Shown here one piece after another: positions 30,682 through 38,607 of a stretch of 42,664 bases of DNA. Source of the DNA: an uncultured Spirochaetales bacterium (GTDB lineage Bacteria > Spirochaetota > Spirochaetia > DTKZ01). Where the stretch lies: NCBI GenBank assembly GCA_937991975.1, contig CALKLC010000120.1:1-42664 (forward strand), given 5' to 3'. Position numbers and translations under genes: made by a program. Under the pieces are notes generated by a model, which saw only the letters and a list, made by a program, of their open reading frames with translations, was not told the origin of the DNA and made no database searches. How positions within the stretch are numbered: the stretch's first letter is position 1; each line of letters opens with the position of its first letter.

Positions 30682-30698
30682 CGGAATAGTTTATTCCG
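30682..30698 (+). promoter_or_regulatory. Upper stem-loop in the flaB leader
   Basis: CGGAATA and TATTCCG pair perfectly around GTT. It lies 13 nt before the GGA-loop hairpin. It could stabilise the transcript or position the second hairpin. Confidence 0.6.
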
Positions 30699-30711
30699 GG
30701 TTTAGGAAAAC

Positions 30712-30745
30712 TTTCGGCAAGGATGCCGAAATACCACATCAGGGA
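30712..30745 (+). promoter_or_regulatory. CsrA-type leader element of the first flaB
   Basis: TTTCGGCA and TGCCGAAA form an 8-bp stem whose loop is AGGA, so CAAGGATG matches the CsrA core with GGA in the loop. A second site, CAGGGA, forms part of the ribosome-binding site. The two GGA triplets are 22 nt apart. CsrA bound at both would block translation, as described for flagellin leaders in Bacillus and Borrelia. Confidence 0.75.
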
Positions 30746-30752
30746 GGAGTGT

Positions 30753-31613
30753 ATGATTATCAACCACAACCTAAGTGCCATGTTCGCCCAAAGAACACGG
30801 GGAGTCACGGAAATAAGCCTTACCAAGAACATGGAAAAGCTTTCTTCCGGACTACGAATCAATCGGGCCGGTGACGATGCGTCTGGACTGGCTGTGTCGG
30901 AAAAAATGCGGTCTCAGATTCGAGGGCTCCGGCAGGCTTCGGCTAATGCGATGAATGGTATTTCCTTCATCCAGACTACAGAAGGGTACTTACAGGAAAC
31001 GCAGGATATTCTTCAGAGGCTCCGGGAACTGGCGGTACAATCTGCGAATGGGATTTACACGCAAGAAGATCGGATGCAGATCCAGGTGGAAGTATCCCAG
31101 TTGATCGACGAAATCGACCGGATCGCGTCCCATGCTCAGTTCAACGGTATGAATCTACTGACAGGCAGATTTGCCCGCGCCGCAGGAGAAAATGTGGTAA
31201 CCGCTTCCATGTACTTCCAGATTGGTGCCAACATGGATCAACGGGAACGGGTGTATATCGGAACAATGACAGCCGCAGCCCTCGGAGTGCGGCAGGTAGG
31301 AAGCGGAAAACTCCTTTCCCTCTCCACGCCGGATGATGCCAACCGCTCTATTGGTGTACTGGACGTGGCACTGCGAACTGTCAACAAGCAGAGGGCTGAT
31401 CTGGGTGCATATCAGAACCGTCTAGAGCATGCCATAAGAGGAATCGATATTGGCGCAGAGAACCTGCAGGCAGCTGAATCGAGAATTCGGGATGTAGATA
31501 TGGCAGCGGAGATGGTGGAATATACGAAGAACCAGATTCTGCTGCAATCAGGTACTGCCATGCTCGCACAGGCCAACACAAAGACACAATCTGTATTGCA
31601 ACTCCTGCAATAG
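30753..31613 (+). CDS. flaB: Flagellin FlaB, periplasmic flagellar core (first copy)
   Basis: This 286-residue core flagellin assembles the filament in the periplasm. It has the conserved N-terminal helix [79 protein letters not shown], a very short central domain (as in spirochaetes) and the C-terminal [20 protein letters not shown] with QSVLQLLQ. There is no signal peptide, since export is by the flagellar type III apparatus. The track start is too early; GGGAGGAG precedes the ATG at 30753. It is transcribed from a sigma28 promoter and probably regulated by CsrA. Confidence 0.97.
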   Translation: MIINHNLSAMFAQRTRGVTEISLTKNMEKLSSGLRINRAGDDASGLAVSEKMRSQIRGLRQASANAMNGISFIQTTEGYLQETQDILQRLRELAVQSANGIYTQEDRMQIQVEVSQLIDEIDRIASHAQFNGMNLLTGRFARAAGENVVTASMYFQIGANMDQRERVYIGTMTAAALGVRQVGSGKLLSLSTPDDANRSIGVLDVALRTVNKQRADLGAYQNRLEHAIRGIDIGAENLQAAESRIRDVDMAAEMVEYTKNQILLQSGTAMLAQANTKTQSVLQLLQ

Positions 31614-31671
31614 AGTAGTATCATATAGGAGTAGTAAAAGCTTCGTTCTTTGACAAACACCCTCCGTATGC

Positions 31672-31721
31672 AGCAGCAAGGAGAGGTTTCGGTCCAAATC
31701 CGAAGCCCTCTCTTTGTTGCT
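31672..31721 (+). promoter_or_regulatory. Long hairpin between the two flaB genes
   Basis: A 15-bp stem with two G-U pairs (AGCAGCAAGGAGAGG against CCTCTCTTTGTTGCT) is extended by six pairs across a one-base bulge and closed by a 7-nt loop. The T-rich side is inside the stem, with only TAGGGGG after it, so it is not a clear terminator. An RNA-stability or processing element, or partial attenuation before the second flaB, is plausible. Confidence 0.7.
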
Positions 31722-31787
31722 TAGGGGGAGCGGAACGGCAGGGAAGCGCGATGTGGCCCTGAAAAATTCCCCTGCAGGCATACAAAA

Positions 31788-31822
31788 CGAAGGCGAGGGA
31801 TGCCTTCGGTATATTTCAAGGA
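31788..31822 (+). promoter_or_regulatory. CsrA-type leader element of the second flaB
   Basis: CGAAGGC and GCCTTCG pair around a loop containing AGGGA, followed by CAAGGA overlapping the ribosome-binding site. The GGA triplets are 22 nt apart, exactly as before the first flaB, although the stem sequence differs. No convincing sigma28 promoter is seen for this gene. Confidence 0.75.
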
Positions 31823-31834
31823 GGGTTATCCAAT

Positions 31835-32689
31835 ATGATCATTAATCACAACATCAGTGCCATGTACGCCAACCGGGAACTTAGTTTCCGAAACGTGGAT
31901 GTATCCAAAAACATCGAAAAGCTGAGTTCCGGGATGCGGATTAACCGCGCAGGCGACGATGCTTCCGGATTGGCGGTCTCGGAAAAACTTCGCAGCCAGA
32001 TTCGGGGTTTGAACCAGGCAACCCGTAACATTCAAAACGGGATCTCTTTCATTCAAACAACAGAAGGGTTCCTGCAAGAAACGCAAGACATTCTTCACAG
32101 GATTCGGGAATTGGCCGTACAATCCGCGAACGGTATCTACACTCAGGAAGACCGACTCCAGATCCAAGTGGAAGTGTCCCAGTTGGTGGATGAAATCAAC
32201 CGGATTGCGTCCCATGCCCAGTTCAACGGTATGAACATCCTAACCGGTGCCTTTGCCAGAAACTCGGCAACCGGCGCAGTGATGAGATTCCAGATCGGGG
32301 CAAATATGGACCAATCCGAACAGGTTTACATCGGGACCATGACCGCTCAGGCCCTCGGTCTTCAGGCAGCTCAGGGTGGACAGGGAATGATCTCTATTTC
32401 CACGGTAGAAAACGCTAACCAGGCGATCGGAATCCTAGATGTGGCTTTAAAGACAGTTAGCAAGCAGAGAGCCGATCTGGGTGCATACCAGAACCGTTTT
32501 GAAATGGCCAGCAAGGGAGTGGCGATCGCAGCTGAAAACCTACAGGCTTCCGAGTCCAGAATTCGCGATGTGGACATGGCAAGTGAAATGGTTTCTTTCG
32601 TTAAGAACCAGATCCTTACCCAGGCTAACACCGCAATGCTGGCTCAGGCCAACATGCAAACCCGGTCCGTGCTTCAACTCCTCGGCTAA
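31835..32689 (+). CDS. flaB: Flagellin FlaB, periplasmic flagellar core (second copy)
   Basis: This 284-residue paralogue of the preceding gene shares [44 protein letters not shown] and the [20 protein letters not shown] ending with RSVLQLLG. Differences cluster in the middle ([29 protein letters not shown] and the AAQGGQG loop), as expected for distinct filament isoforms. The ATG has AAGGAGG upstream. It lies 221 nt after the first flaB across a long hairpin, so transcription probably continues from the upstream sigma28 promoter, perhaps attenuated. Confidence 0.97.
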   Translation: MIINHNISAMYANRELSFRNVDVSKNIEKLSSGMRINRAGDDASGLAVSEKLRSQIRGLNQATRNIQNGISFIQTTEGFLQETQDILHRIRELAVQSANGIYTQEDRLQIQVEVSQLVDEINRIASHAQFNGMNILTGAFARNSATGAVMRFQIGANMDQSEQVYIGTMTAQALGLQAAQGGQGMISISTVENANQAIGILDVALKTVSKQRADLGAYQNRFEMASKGVAIAAENLQASESRIRDVDMASEMVSFVKNQILTQANTAMLAQANMQTRSVLQLLG

Positions 32690-32718
32690 CACAACAACAG
32701 TACTCCGTTCCGTCATCA

Positions 32719-32787
32719 TCGAGAGATTGCTGGACGTCATCTCTCGAACACATTCCTGGAAGGAAGGGTTCGCGCTCCCTTCCTTTC
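32719..32787 (+). promoter_or_regulatory. Two consecutive hairpins after the second flaB
   Basis: TCGAGAGAT/ATCTCTCGA (32719-32747, 9 bp) is followed by an 11-pair stem of GGAAGGAAGGG against CCCTTCCTTTC (32758-32787, one G-U) with an 8-nt loop. Neither has a clean downstream T-tract. They probably protect the abundant flagellin mRNA or cut read-through into flaG and fliD. Confidence 0.65.
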
Positions 32788-32811
32788 AGCCCTTTACAGG
32801 GAGGTAATTGT

Positions 32812-33171
32812 ATGTCTCTGGAAGTGACCCCTTACCGAAACATCGAAAACTCGCACTTGATCCCCTCGCTTGCCTCTACCGGTAACTTGTCCACAGAACA
32901 ACGGAGCTCGAATAGCGAAGAAGCAAACCAGTCCCAGGGAAAGGTTCCTTTTCTCATCGTAGAACAGAACCTGAAAGAACTGGACGGTTTTACCAGGTTT
33001 CTCAACCGCAGACTTAAGTTTTCCTTCAACGAAGAGTTACAGCAGGTGGTGGTCAAGATCGTTGAAGGAGACACCGATAAAGTAATTAAGGTACTTCCCC
33101 CGGAAGAAATACAAAAACTTCATCTACGGATCCGGGAAACTCTCGGTATCCTGTTCGATCAACTCATTTGA
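32812..33171 (+). CDS. flaG: Flagellar protein FlaG
   Basis: The C-terminal half matches FlaG: LNRRLKFSFNEELQQVVVKIVEGDTDKVIKVLPPEEIQKLHLRIRE. The first 45 residues are Ser/Asn-rich and probably disordered. FlaG lies between flagellin and fliD genes in many bacteria and affects filament length. The ATG has CAGGGAGG upstream, partly complementary to a preceding CCCT. The gap to fliD is 27 nt, so they are cotranscribed. Its 119 residues are normal. Confidence 0.92.
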   Translation: MSLEVTPYRNIENSHLIPSLASTGNLSTEQRSSNSEEANQSQGKVPFLIVEQNLKELDGFTRFLNRRLKFSFNEELQQVVVKIVEGDTDKVIKVLPPEEIQKLHLRIRETLGILFDQLI

Positions 33172-33198
33172 ATCTGATTGGGGGAAACAGGGGTACGC

Positions 33199-35226
33199 GT
33201 GGCCGACATATCCATACCAGGGATCTCAAGTAAATACAAAAGCGAGGAATTGATCAAGAAACTCGTCGAAGTGGAAAAGATCCCTCTGAAACGGATGGAA
33301 GAGTCGGTAACGAACCTCAAGACCCAACAATCCACCTGGCGAGAGCTTCAGCAAGGGATGACCCAATTAAGGGAGCGCGCTAGAAGTCTTTTCGGATTCC
33401 AATCTCCCTTCAACGAACGAACGGCCAAATCGGAAGACCCCTCTATTCTAACAGCCACAGCAACCCGGGATGCTGTAGAAGGCTCCTACGAAGTAGAAGT
33501 CAGAAAGATGGCTCTGGCAGATAAGTTTCTATCCGATTCCCTCCCATTAGATCTTGAAATCCAAGCAGGTCGATACGGTTTCAAAGTGGGAAATCAGGAA
33601 GTATCCTTCCAATTTCGAGGGGGCAGGCTATCCGCTTTCGTAGAGCTACTGAAGGAAAAGGGTAGGGACATCCTTACGGCCGGGGTCGTAAAAGATACGG
33701 CCCAAACGCAGGTGATGTACATCGAATCCCTCAAACCTGGTAAGGAAAACCAGATAACCTTCACAGAAGCTTCCACCGAACTGGGGGAACGTCTGGGCCT
33801 ATTGAAAAAAGATTCTTCTACCTCAAGAGTTATCAAAATCGATCAGACACTTCTAACCACAGCGAAGATCCTCAAAAATCCTTCTGCCATACGAATCGAG
33901 GGAAATACTCTCCACCTTGGTACGGGTGGGGAACTGGAAATTCCCCTCCAACCCCCTTTTACCATCACCCCTTCTATGGTGTTGGAGGCAGAGCTTCGGT
34001 TAAGAAAAACTGCCGAGGGTCCTCCTCCCCCTCCCGCTCCGCCACCCGGTCCTTCCATTCCAGAAAGAGGAGGGGTCACCCTTTCCGATGTGACTGTTCT
34101 CAATAGTCCTTCGAAAGTGGTACTTCCAGAATGGAAACCACCACCTCCTCCCGAAATCGTCGATGATTTCAATATTCTATCTCTCCAAACCGATGGGCGT
34201 GTAACCTCTCTTCCACCAGTAGAAGAAACGATACAGTTCAGGACAGTTCAAGTACCTTTGGACACCCTGGGAAACAGGGTGGAATCGATCCTTCTGAAGA
34301 ATAGGAATACCCTTCGAGAATTGGAAATTAAGAGTATACGATTATACGATCCCTCTACGAGAGGAGAGTATCGTCCATTACACCCCATCTCCACTGCTCA
34401 GGATGCGGAAATCCTTGTCAACGGGATTCCTTTGACACGAAGTTCCAATACCATAGACGATGCCATCCCCGGAGTTACCCTTTCCCTAAAAAAACCTGGT
34501 CAAGGGAATATCAAACTTTCCATCGAGCCAGATAGGGAAAAAGTAAAGGACTCCATCATTGCTTTTGTAGGAACCTATAACAGACAGATGGCGCAGATAA
34601 ATATCCTCACCCGCAAGGATGAAGCTGTGCTGAACGAAATCACCTATCTGAAGGAAGAGGAACGAGAAAAAGCCAAAGAAAGACTGGGCCTCTTGCAGGG
34701 AGATGTAGGGCTGATGCAGCTGAAGAATACGTTTCAATCCATCCTGATGAACCCCTATCCTACCCGCCTGGGACAGGATCTCTCCCTCCTTTCCCAAATT
34801 GGGATATCTACCAATGCCCAAGCAGGGGGCTTACGGGGGATCGATGTGTCGAAACTTCGGGGATACCTGGAAATCAACGAACAACTTCTGGATACATCAT
34901 TACAAAAAAATTTTCAGGCAGTGAAGGATCTCTTCGGCTATGACTCGGATGGGGATCTGGTTCCCGATTCAGGGGTCGGAGTTTCCATGGATACCTTCCT
35001 CCGGCCGTACGTGCAGACAGGAGGAATCATTTCCATGAAACTGAGCACCCTGGATACGCAGATTTCTTCTACCAACCGAAGGATTGAGTCGTACAATCAG
35101 TATTTAAACCGGTACGAACAGGATCTGAAACGAAAATACGGGGCCATGGAAAGCACACTTAACTCTCTAGAGAAAAGTTCTTCTGCCCTAGAAAGGTTTA
35201 ACAACAGTAACCAAAACGCTCGATAA
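33199..35226 (+). CDS. fliD: Flagellar filament cap protein FliD
   Basis: FliD caps the filament and helps flagellin fold at the tip. The N-terminus ADISIPGISSKYKSEELIKKLVEVEKIPLKRME is typical of spirochaete FliD, as is the C-terminal coiled coil (YNQYLNRYEQDLKRKYGAMESTLNSLEKSSSALE). The start is the GTG at 33199 with AGGGG upstream, seven codons after the TTG chosen in the track, giving 675 residues. Two proline-rich stretches (GPPPPPAPPPGPSIPE and WKPPPPPEI) at about residues 275-320 interrupt the central domains and are unusual. Low-complexity linkers of this kind may be lineage-specific. Confidence 0.93.
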   Translation: MADISIPGISSKYKSEELIKKLVEVEKIPLKRMEESVTNLKTQQSTWRELQQGMTQLRERARSLFGFQSPFNERTAKSEDPSILTATATRDAVEGSYEVEVRKMALADKFLSDSLPLDLEIQAGRYGFKVGNQEVSFQFRGGRLSAFVELLKEKGRDILTAGVVKDTAQTQVMYIESLKPGKENQITFTEASTELGERLGLLKKDSSTSRVIKIDQTLLTTAKILKNPSAIRIEGNTLHLGTGGELEIPLQPPFTITPSMVLEAELRLRKTAEGPPPPPAPPPGPSIPERGGVTLSDVTVLNSPSKVVLPEWKPPPPPEIVDDFNILSLQTDGRVTSLPPVEETIQFRTVQVPLDTLGNRVESILLKNRNTLRELEIKSIRLYDPSTRGEYRPLHPISTAQDAEILVNGIPLTRSSNTIDDAIPGVTLSLKKPGQGNIKLSIEPDREKVKDSIIAFVGTYNRQMAQINILTRKDEAVLNEITYLKEEEREKAKERLGLLQGDVGLMQLKNTFQSILMNPYPTRLGQDLSLLSQIGISTNAQAGGLRGIDVSKLRGYLEINEQLLDTSLQKNFQAVKDLFGYDSDGDLVPDSGVGVSMDTFLRPYVQTGGIISMKLSTLDTQISSTNRRIESYNQYLNRYEQDLKRKYGAMESTLNSLEKSSSALERFNNSNQNAR

Positions 35227-35245
35227 TGAAAATAAGGAGCTGTCT

Positions 35246-36103
35246 GTGAAGATTAAGCTGGATGGTCAACCTTTGAGCTATACCCTCGAAGGAGAGCAAA
35301 ACCTTTATCAAATTCTTACCAGTATTGCCCAATGGCTTAGCCCGCAAAAAGCGATAATAACTCAACTTTCATTGAATGGTACCCCGATTGACCACTGGGA
35401 TCGAAAGAAAATTGAAAACATCTCCCTTGAAGAAATCGACCAACTGGATATTACCACAACTACAGAGAGTGAGCAGGAATTGAATGAACTGGAAATACTC
35501 CTAGAGTATTTTCATCTACTAAAAGGTGCTCTGGAAAAAAGGCAGAACAATTCCTTACTGGAAATCCTTAAGGAGTATCCCCACGTCCAACCCACGCTCG
35601 AGTATTATCTTCACAATCTCTTTCTTGCCGAGGGAAGCGCGCGGTTTCCCATGGATGGGGCTTCTTCGAGTGAAGAAGAATGGACAAAAGCAGAACAGTT
35701 CGTGCAAGCAGTCATTCCCTTATTGGAAGCTCGTCTTTCCGAACTCCTCCATCCATACGAGGCATGCGAAGCTCTGATTCCTATCCTGGATCAAACGAAA
35801 CAAGAGATCGAACATACTTCCGTACTCCTGCAAACAGGGAGAGACCGGGAAGCTATTCGAAACGTTCTCGCATTCATAGAAATCGTATCAAAGGTCCTTC
35901 GGATTCTTGCTCGTCTGAAACCATCCGATCCTCAGGTGCAGGATGTACATAGAACCTTCTCAGAGCCCCTGAAGGAACTGAATGATGCGTTTCTCCATAG
36001 AGACTCTGTCCTCATCGGAGACCTACTAGAGTATGAGATTGCCCCTAAAGTAGAAGATCTACGCAGTTTACTATTGAAAACACTTACGGAACGATCGAAA
36101 TGA
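35246..36103 (+). CDS. Hypothetical helical protein in the flagellar operon
   Basis: Not recognised with confidence. The 285 residues begin with a small beta part (KIKLDGQPLSYTLEG, AIITQLSLNGTPID), then are helical and acidic (ELNELEILLEYFHLLKGALEK, ARLSELLHPYEACEALIPILDQTKQEIEHT). The start is GTG with AAGGAG 6 nt upstream. It lies 19 nt after fliD and overlaps the next PilZ gene as ATGA, so it belongs to the filament operon. A flagellar chaperone or regulatory role is possible, but no motif proves it. Confidence 0.75.
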   Translation: MKIKLDGQPLSYTLEGEQNLYQILTSIAQWLSPQKAIITQLSLNGTPIDHWDRKKIENISLEEIDQLDITTTTESEQELNELEILLEYFHLLKGALEKRQNNSLLEILKEYPHVQPTLEYYLHNLFLAEGSARFPMDGASSSEEEWTKAEQFVQAVIPLLEARLSELLHPYEACEALIPILDQTKQEIEHTSVLLQTGRDREAIRNVLAFIEIVSKVLRILARLKPSDPQVQDVHRTFSEPLKELNDAFLHRDSVLIGDLLEYEIAPKVEDLRSLLLKTLTERSK

Positions 36104-37203
36104 TCCTTTTACAAACCCAATATCAGTTCTTTGCCAAACCGGATCCGACTCAGAGTCTTATCGCTATCATCATTCTGGGGATCCTGATGGGGACCTTCTT
36201 TCTTTGGGCGATCCTAACCTCCCGTACCAGTAACAAACCTGGCGCATTTAGCAAAAGAGCTTTTCGAAAACGTGCGAAGAAGCTGGGATTATCCAGGGCT
36301 CTGATTCATCAATTGGAGTACTATTTAAAGGCGACAAAACACTTAAGCCCTTTACGAGTGCTGGAAAATAGTAAAGCTCTCGATGGTTTCCTCCGCAAAT
36401 CTCTTGCGTGGATCGATGCACAGAACCTAACGGAAGAAGAGAAGGAGAAACGGAAATTTATCCTCTACCAGATTCGTCAGACCATTGAAGCAAATACCCG
36501 CGAAGAAAAGATTCTTTCCTCTACCTTGAGCTTACCCCTAAATACCGAGGTTACCATCAAAACTCCATCGGGAGAATCGTATCCCAGTTATATTACCTCC
36601 AACATGCAAAGCATGCTGGGACTGGAATGTCCGATCGCAGAAGAAAAAGGGAAAGGGTATCCCTGGAAAAAAGATGAAGAACTGGGGATCGTGATCGTCA
36701 GAGGTGGGACAGAAGTATATGCCTTCAAAACAAAAGTTCTCGGATACAAACGCGTTAGGGGGGTGTTATCGGTTTTTGTTGCACATGGCCGTAATCTGAA
36801 ACAGATACAGAAACGCAAATATCGACGGAAAGAAATTTCGAGACCTGCGATTTTCTATCCTGTAGAAGTCGTCCAGACCTCCAAGGGAAAGGAGATCGAA
36901 AAACAGGCGGTTGTAAACAGGAACCGCAGAGGACTCGGAACTCTGCAGGATATTTCGGCGGGAGGCTGTGCTATCCTTACCCGGGGGCCCCTCCCCCCAG
37001 GAAGTTTGATCCGCATAGAGTTCGAAACCGAACGGGGAAAACCGATTCTGGGGTACGGGAAGGTAAAAGGAGTAACGAAAATACCTCGAGGTGGAATTAT
37101 GCATGTCCAGTTTACCAATCTATCCCGGCAACATCTAACCAAGATTCTAGACTATATCTATGAATACACAACCTTGACAGCTAGGGCAGGAAAGTCGGCT
37201 TAA
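36100..37203 (+). CDS. Membrane-anchored PilZ-domain protein (YcgR-like)
   Basis: This predicted cyclic-di-GMP receptor has an N-terminal transmembrane segment (LIAIIILGILMGTFFLWAIL), a helical linker, a first beta domain at about 145-235 and a C-terminal PilZ domain. The PilZ motifs are clear: RKYRRKE (RxxxR) near 248 and LQDISAGGCAI (DxSxxG) near 287. The arrangement resembles YcgR-like brakes with an N-terminal flagellar-facing domain. It overlaps the preceding gene by ATGA. Both binding motifs are intact here, unlike in the PilZ gene before flaB. Confidence 0.85.
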   Translation: MILLQTQYQFFAKPDPTQSLIAIIILGILMGTFFLWAILTSRTSNKPGAFSKRAFRKRAKKLGLSRALIHQLEYYLKATKHLSPLRVLENSKALDGFLRKSLAWIDAQNLTEEEKEKRKFILYQIRQTIEANTREEKILSSTLSLPLNTEVTIKTPSGESYPSYITSNMQSMLGLECPIAEEKGKGYPWKKDEELGIVIVRGGTEVYAFKTKVLGYKRVRGVLSVFVAHGRNLKQIQKRKYRRKEISRPAIFYPVEVVQTSKGKEIEKQAVVNRNRRGLGTLQDISAGGCAILTRGPLPPGSLIRIEFETERGKPILGYGKVKGVTKIPRGGIMHVQFTNLSRQHLTKILDYIYEYTTLTARAGKSA

Positions 37204-37265
37204 CGTTTATGAGTTCTAAAAACACACGGCTTGACGTTTATCTCTTTTTCTCGTAAAAAAATTCC

Positions 37266-37526
37266 ATGAAAATAGTAGAGCTGAAAGAGCTGGAAAGAAA
37301 GAATGGAGAACTTCACTATAGAAAAATCTATACGGCAAAAGCGGTTCTTGAATTCCCCCAAGAAACGATCGAACGTCCCATCGAAATCGTGATCGAACAT
37401 ACAGCATTAGGACAGGTACATGCGAAGGTGACTCTGAAAGAACCCATCGGTTACCCATTACTCCCTGTTCTCAAAGATCTTTCTTCCTACGCTTCTGAAC
37501 TGTACAGAAAGGGGCAGCTACCCTGA
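37266..37526 (+). CDS. Small conserved-looking hypothetical protein
   Basis: The 86-residue soluble protein has beta-rich sequence (VELKELERKNGELHYRKIYTAKAVLEF, PIEIVIEHTALGQVHAKVTL). I recognise no family. Its stop overlaps the tsaE CTG start, so the two are coupled. There is no ribosome-binding site before the ATG; a weak TTGACG-17-TAAAAA lies just upstream. Two copies of GGCTTRACGTTTAT lie in the 70 nt before it. Confidence 0.7.
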   Translation: MKIVELKELERKNGELHYRKIYTAKAVLEFPQETIERPIEIVIEHTALGQVHAKVTLKEPIGYPLLPVLKDLSSYASELYRKGQLP

Positions 37527-37945
37527 TCCAGTATCTTTCATCATCTCCCGAAACAACCCGTGAAATCGGGAGGAACATTGCTTCTACTATCCAAGGCGGA
37601 TCTATCCTCCTTCTAGAAGGCAGTCTGGGGAGCGGGAAAACTACCTTTGCCCAAGGGGTAGCGGAAGGTTTGGGGATTATCGAACCCCTCAGGAGTCCCA
37701 CGTACTTATATGTGATCGAATACGAAGGTAGAATACCCCTGTACCATATAGATCTCTACAGGGTGGAAGAGGAGGAGTTCCTGGAAGAACTAGGGCTTCG
37801 AGAGCTGCTCTATGGAAGTGGAGTCTCTGTCGTAGAATGGTGGACAAAATTTTCTGCCTTTTTTCCCGAACAGGCGATCCGTGTGTCTTTTAGGATTCTC
37901 CCTGGAGGGGATCGATCCATTACCGTGGAAGGTTGGTATCCATGA
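37523..37945 (+). CDS. tsaE: tRNA threonylcarbamoyladenosine ATPase TsaE, apparently with a CTG start
   Basis: TsaE is the ATPase that drives turnover of the TsaB-TsaD complex making t6A in tRNA. The track shows only the last 91 residues. In frame upstream is SSSPETTREIGRNIAS, then Walker A EGSLGSGKTTF, SPTYLYVIEY, LYHIDLYRVE and VVEWW. Between the in-frame stop at 37496 and Walker A there is no ATG, GTG or TTG; CTG at 37523 overlaps the previous stop as CTGA with AAGGGG upstream. That gives a normal 140-residue protein. A sequencing error is the alternative. Its end overlaps tsaB by ATGA. Confidence 0.88.
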   Translation: MIQYLSSSPETTREIGRNIASTIQGGSILLLEGSLGSGKTTFAQGVAEGLGIIEPLRSPTYLYVIEYEGRIPLYHIDLYRVEEEEFLEELGLRELLYGSGVSVVEWWTKFSAFFPEQAIRVSFRILPGGDRSITVEGWYP

Positions 37946-38607
37946 ACCTACTGGCTATCGATACTTCCACTGAAATTCTTTCCATCTACGGTTCTGCTGG
38001 ATCGAAGACGATGGAGCTTACCCGGGACATCGATCTACGGCACTCTGAACAACTCATTCCTCTTACCGATTGGGTTCTTGGCCAACTATCCTTAAGACCA
38101 AAGGACCTCGAACTAATCGTGACAGCGGGCGGACCGGGCTCTTTTACGGGACTACGAATCGGGATGGCCTTTGCCAAAGGACTTTCAGGAGGGATTGGTT
38201 GCCCCTACGTCAGTGTTCCTACTCTGGATGCCTACGCTCACCGTTTCATCAAGGTGTGCGATTCGTTTATAGCTCCTGTTATCGATGCGAAAAAGAATAG
38301 ATTCTACACGGCTCTATGGAAAGGAATGCAACGGATCACTGAATACCTGGATATCACGTCCGAAGAATTTCTCCATTTGATACCAGAAGGGACCCCTTGC
38401 ATCCTTACCGGACCACACGCTCATGTAATGAAAACCCTCCTTCCCAATGACAGATACATTCTGGATCCCTCACATCGGTGTGGAGTAGCCCTTCTTTTGG
38501 CCAGACTCGGACTGGAAAAATACCAATCGGAAGGACCCGCGAGGGATGATGAAGGGCCCCTCTACATTCGAAAAAGCGATGCGGAAATAGCAAAGGATCT
38601 TCTATGA
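37942..38607 (+). CDS. tsaB: tRNA threonylcarbamoyladenosine biosynthesis protein TsaB
   Basis: TsaB is the catalytically inactive ASKHA partner of TsaD in t6A synthesis. The 221 residues show MNLLAIDTSTEILSIYGSAG, HSEQLIPLTDWVL and the characteristic GGPGSFTGLRIGMAFAKGLSGG. The ATG at 37942 overlaps the tsaE stop as ATGA; the track start nine bases earlier is a TTG. It overlaps the HD-GYP gene by 4 nt. TsaD itself is not in the window. Confidence 0.95.
   Translation: MNLLAIDTSTEILSIYGSAGSKTMELTRDIDLRHSEQLIPLTDWVLGQLSLRPKDLELIVTAGGPGSFTGLRIGMAFAKGLSGGIGCPYVSVPTLDAYAHRFIKVCDSFIAPVIDAKKNRFYTALWKGMQRITEYLDITSEEFLHLIPEGTPCILTGPHAHVMKTLLPNDRYILDPSHRCGVALLLARLGLEKYQSEGPARDDEGPLYIRKSDAEIAKDLL

Noticed and set aside
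31650-31678. TTGACA between the flaB genes as a sigma70 promoter for the second flaB
   Set aside because: No acceptable -10 box lies 16-18 nt downstream; GCAGCA is found there instead.
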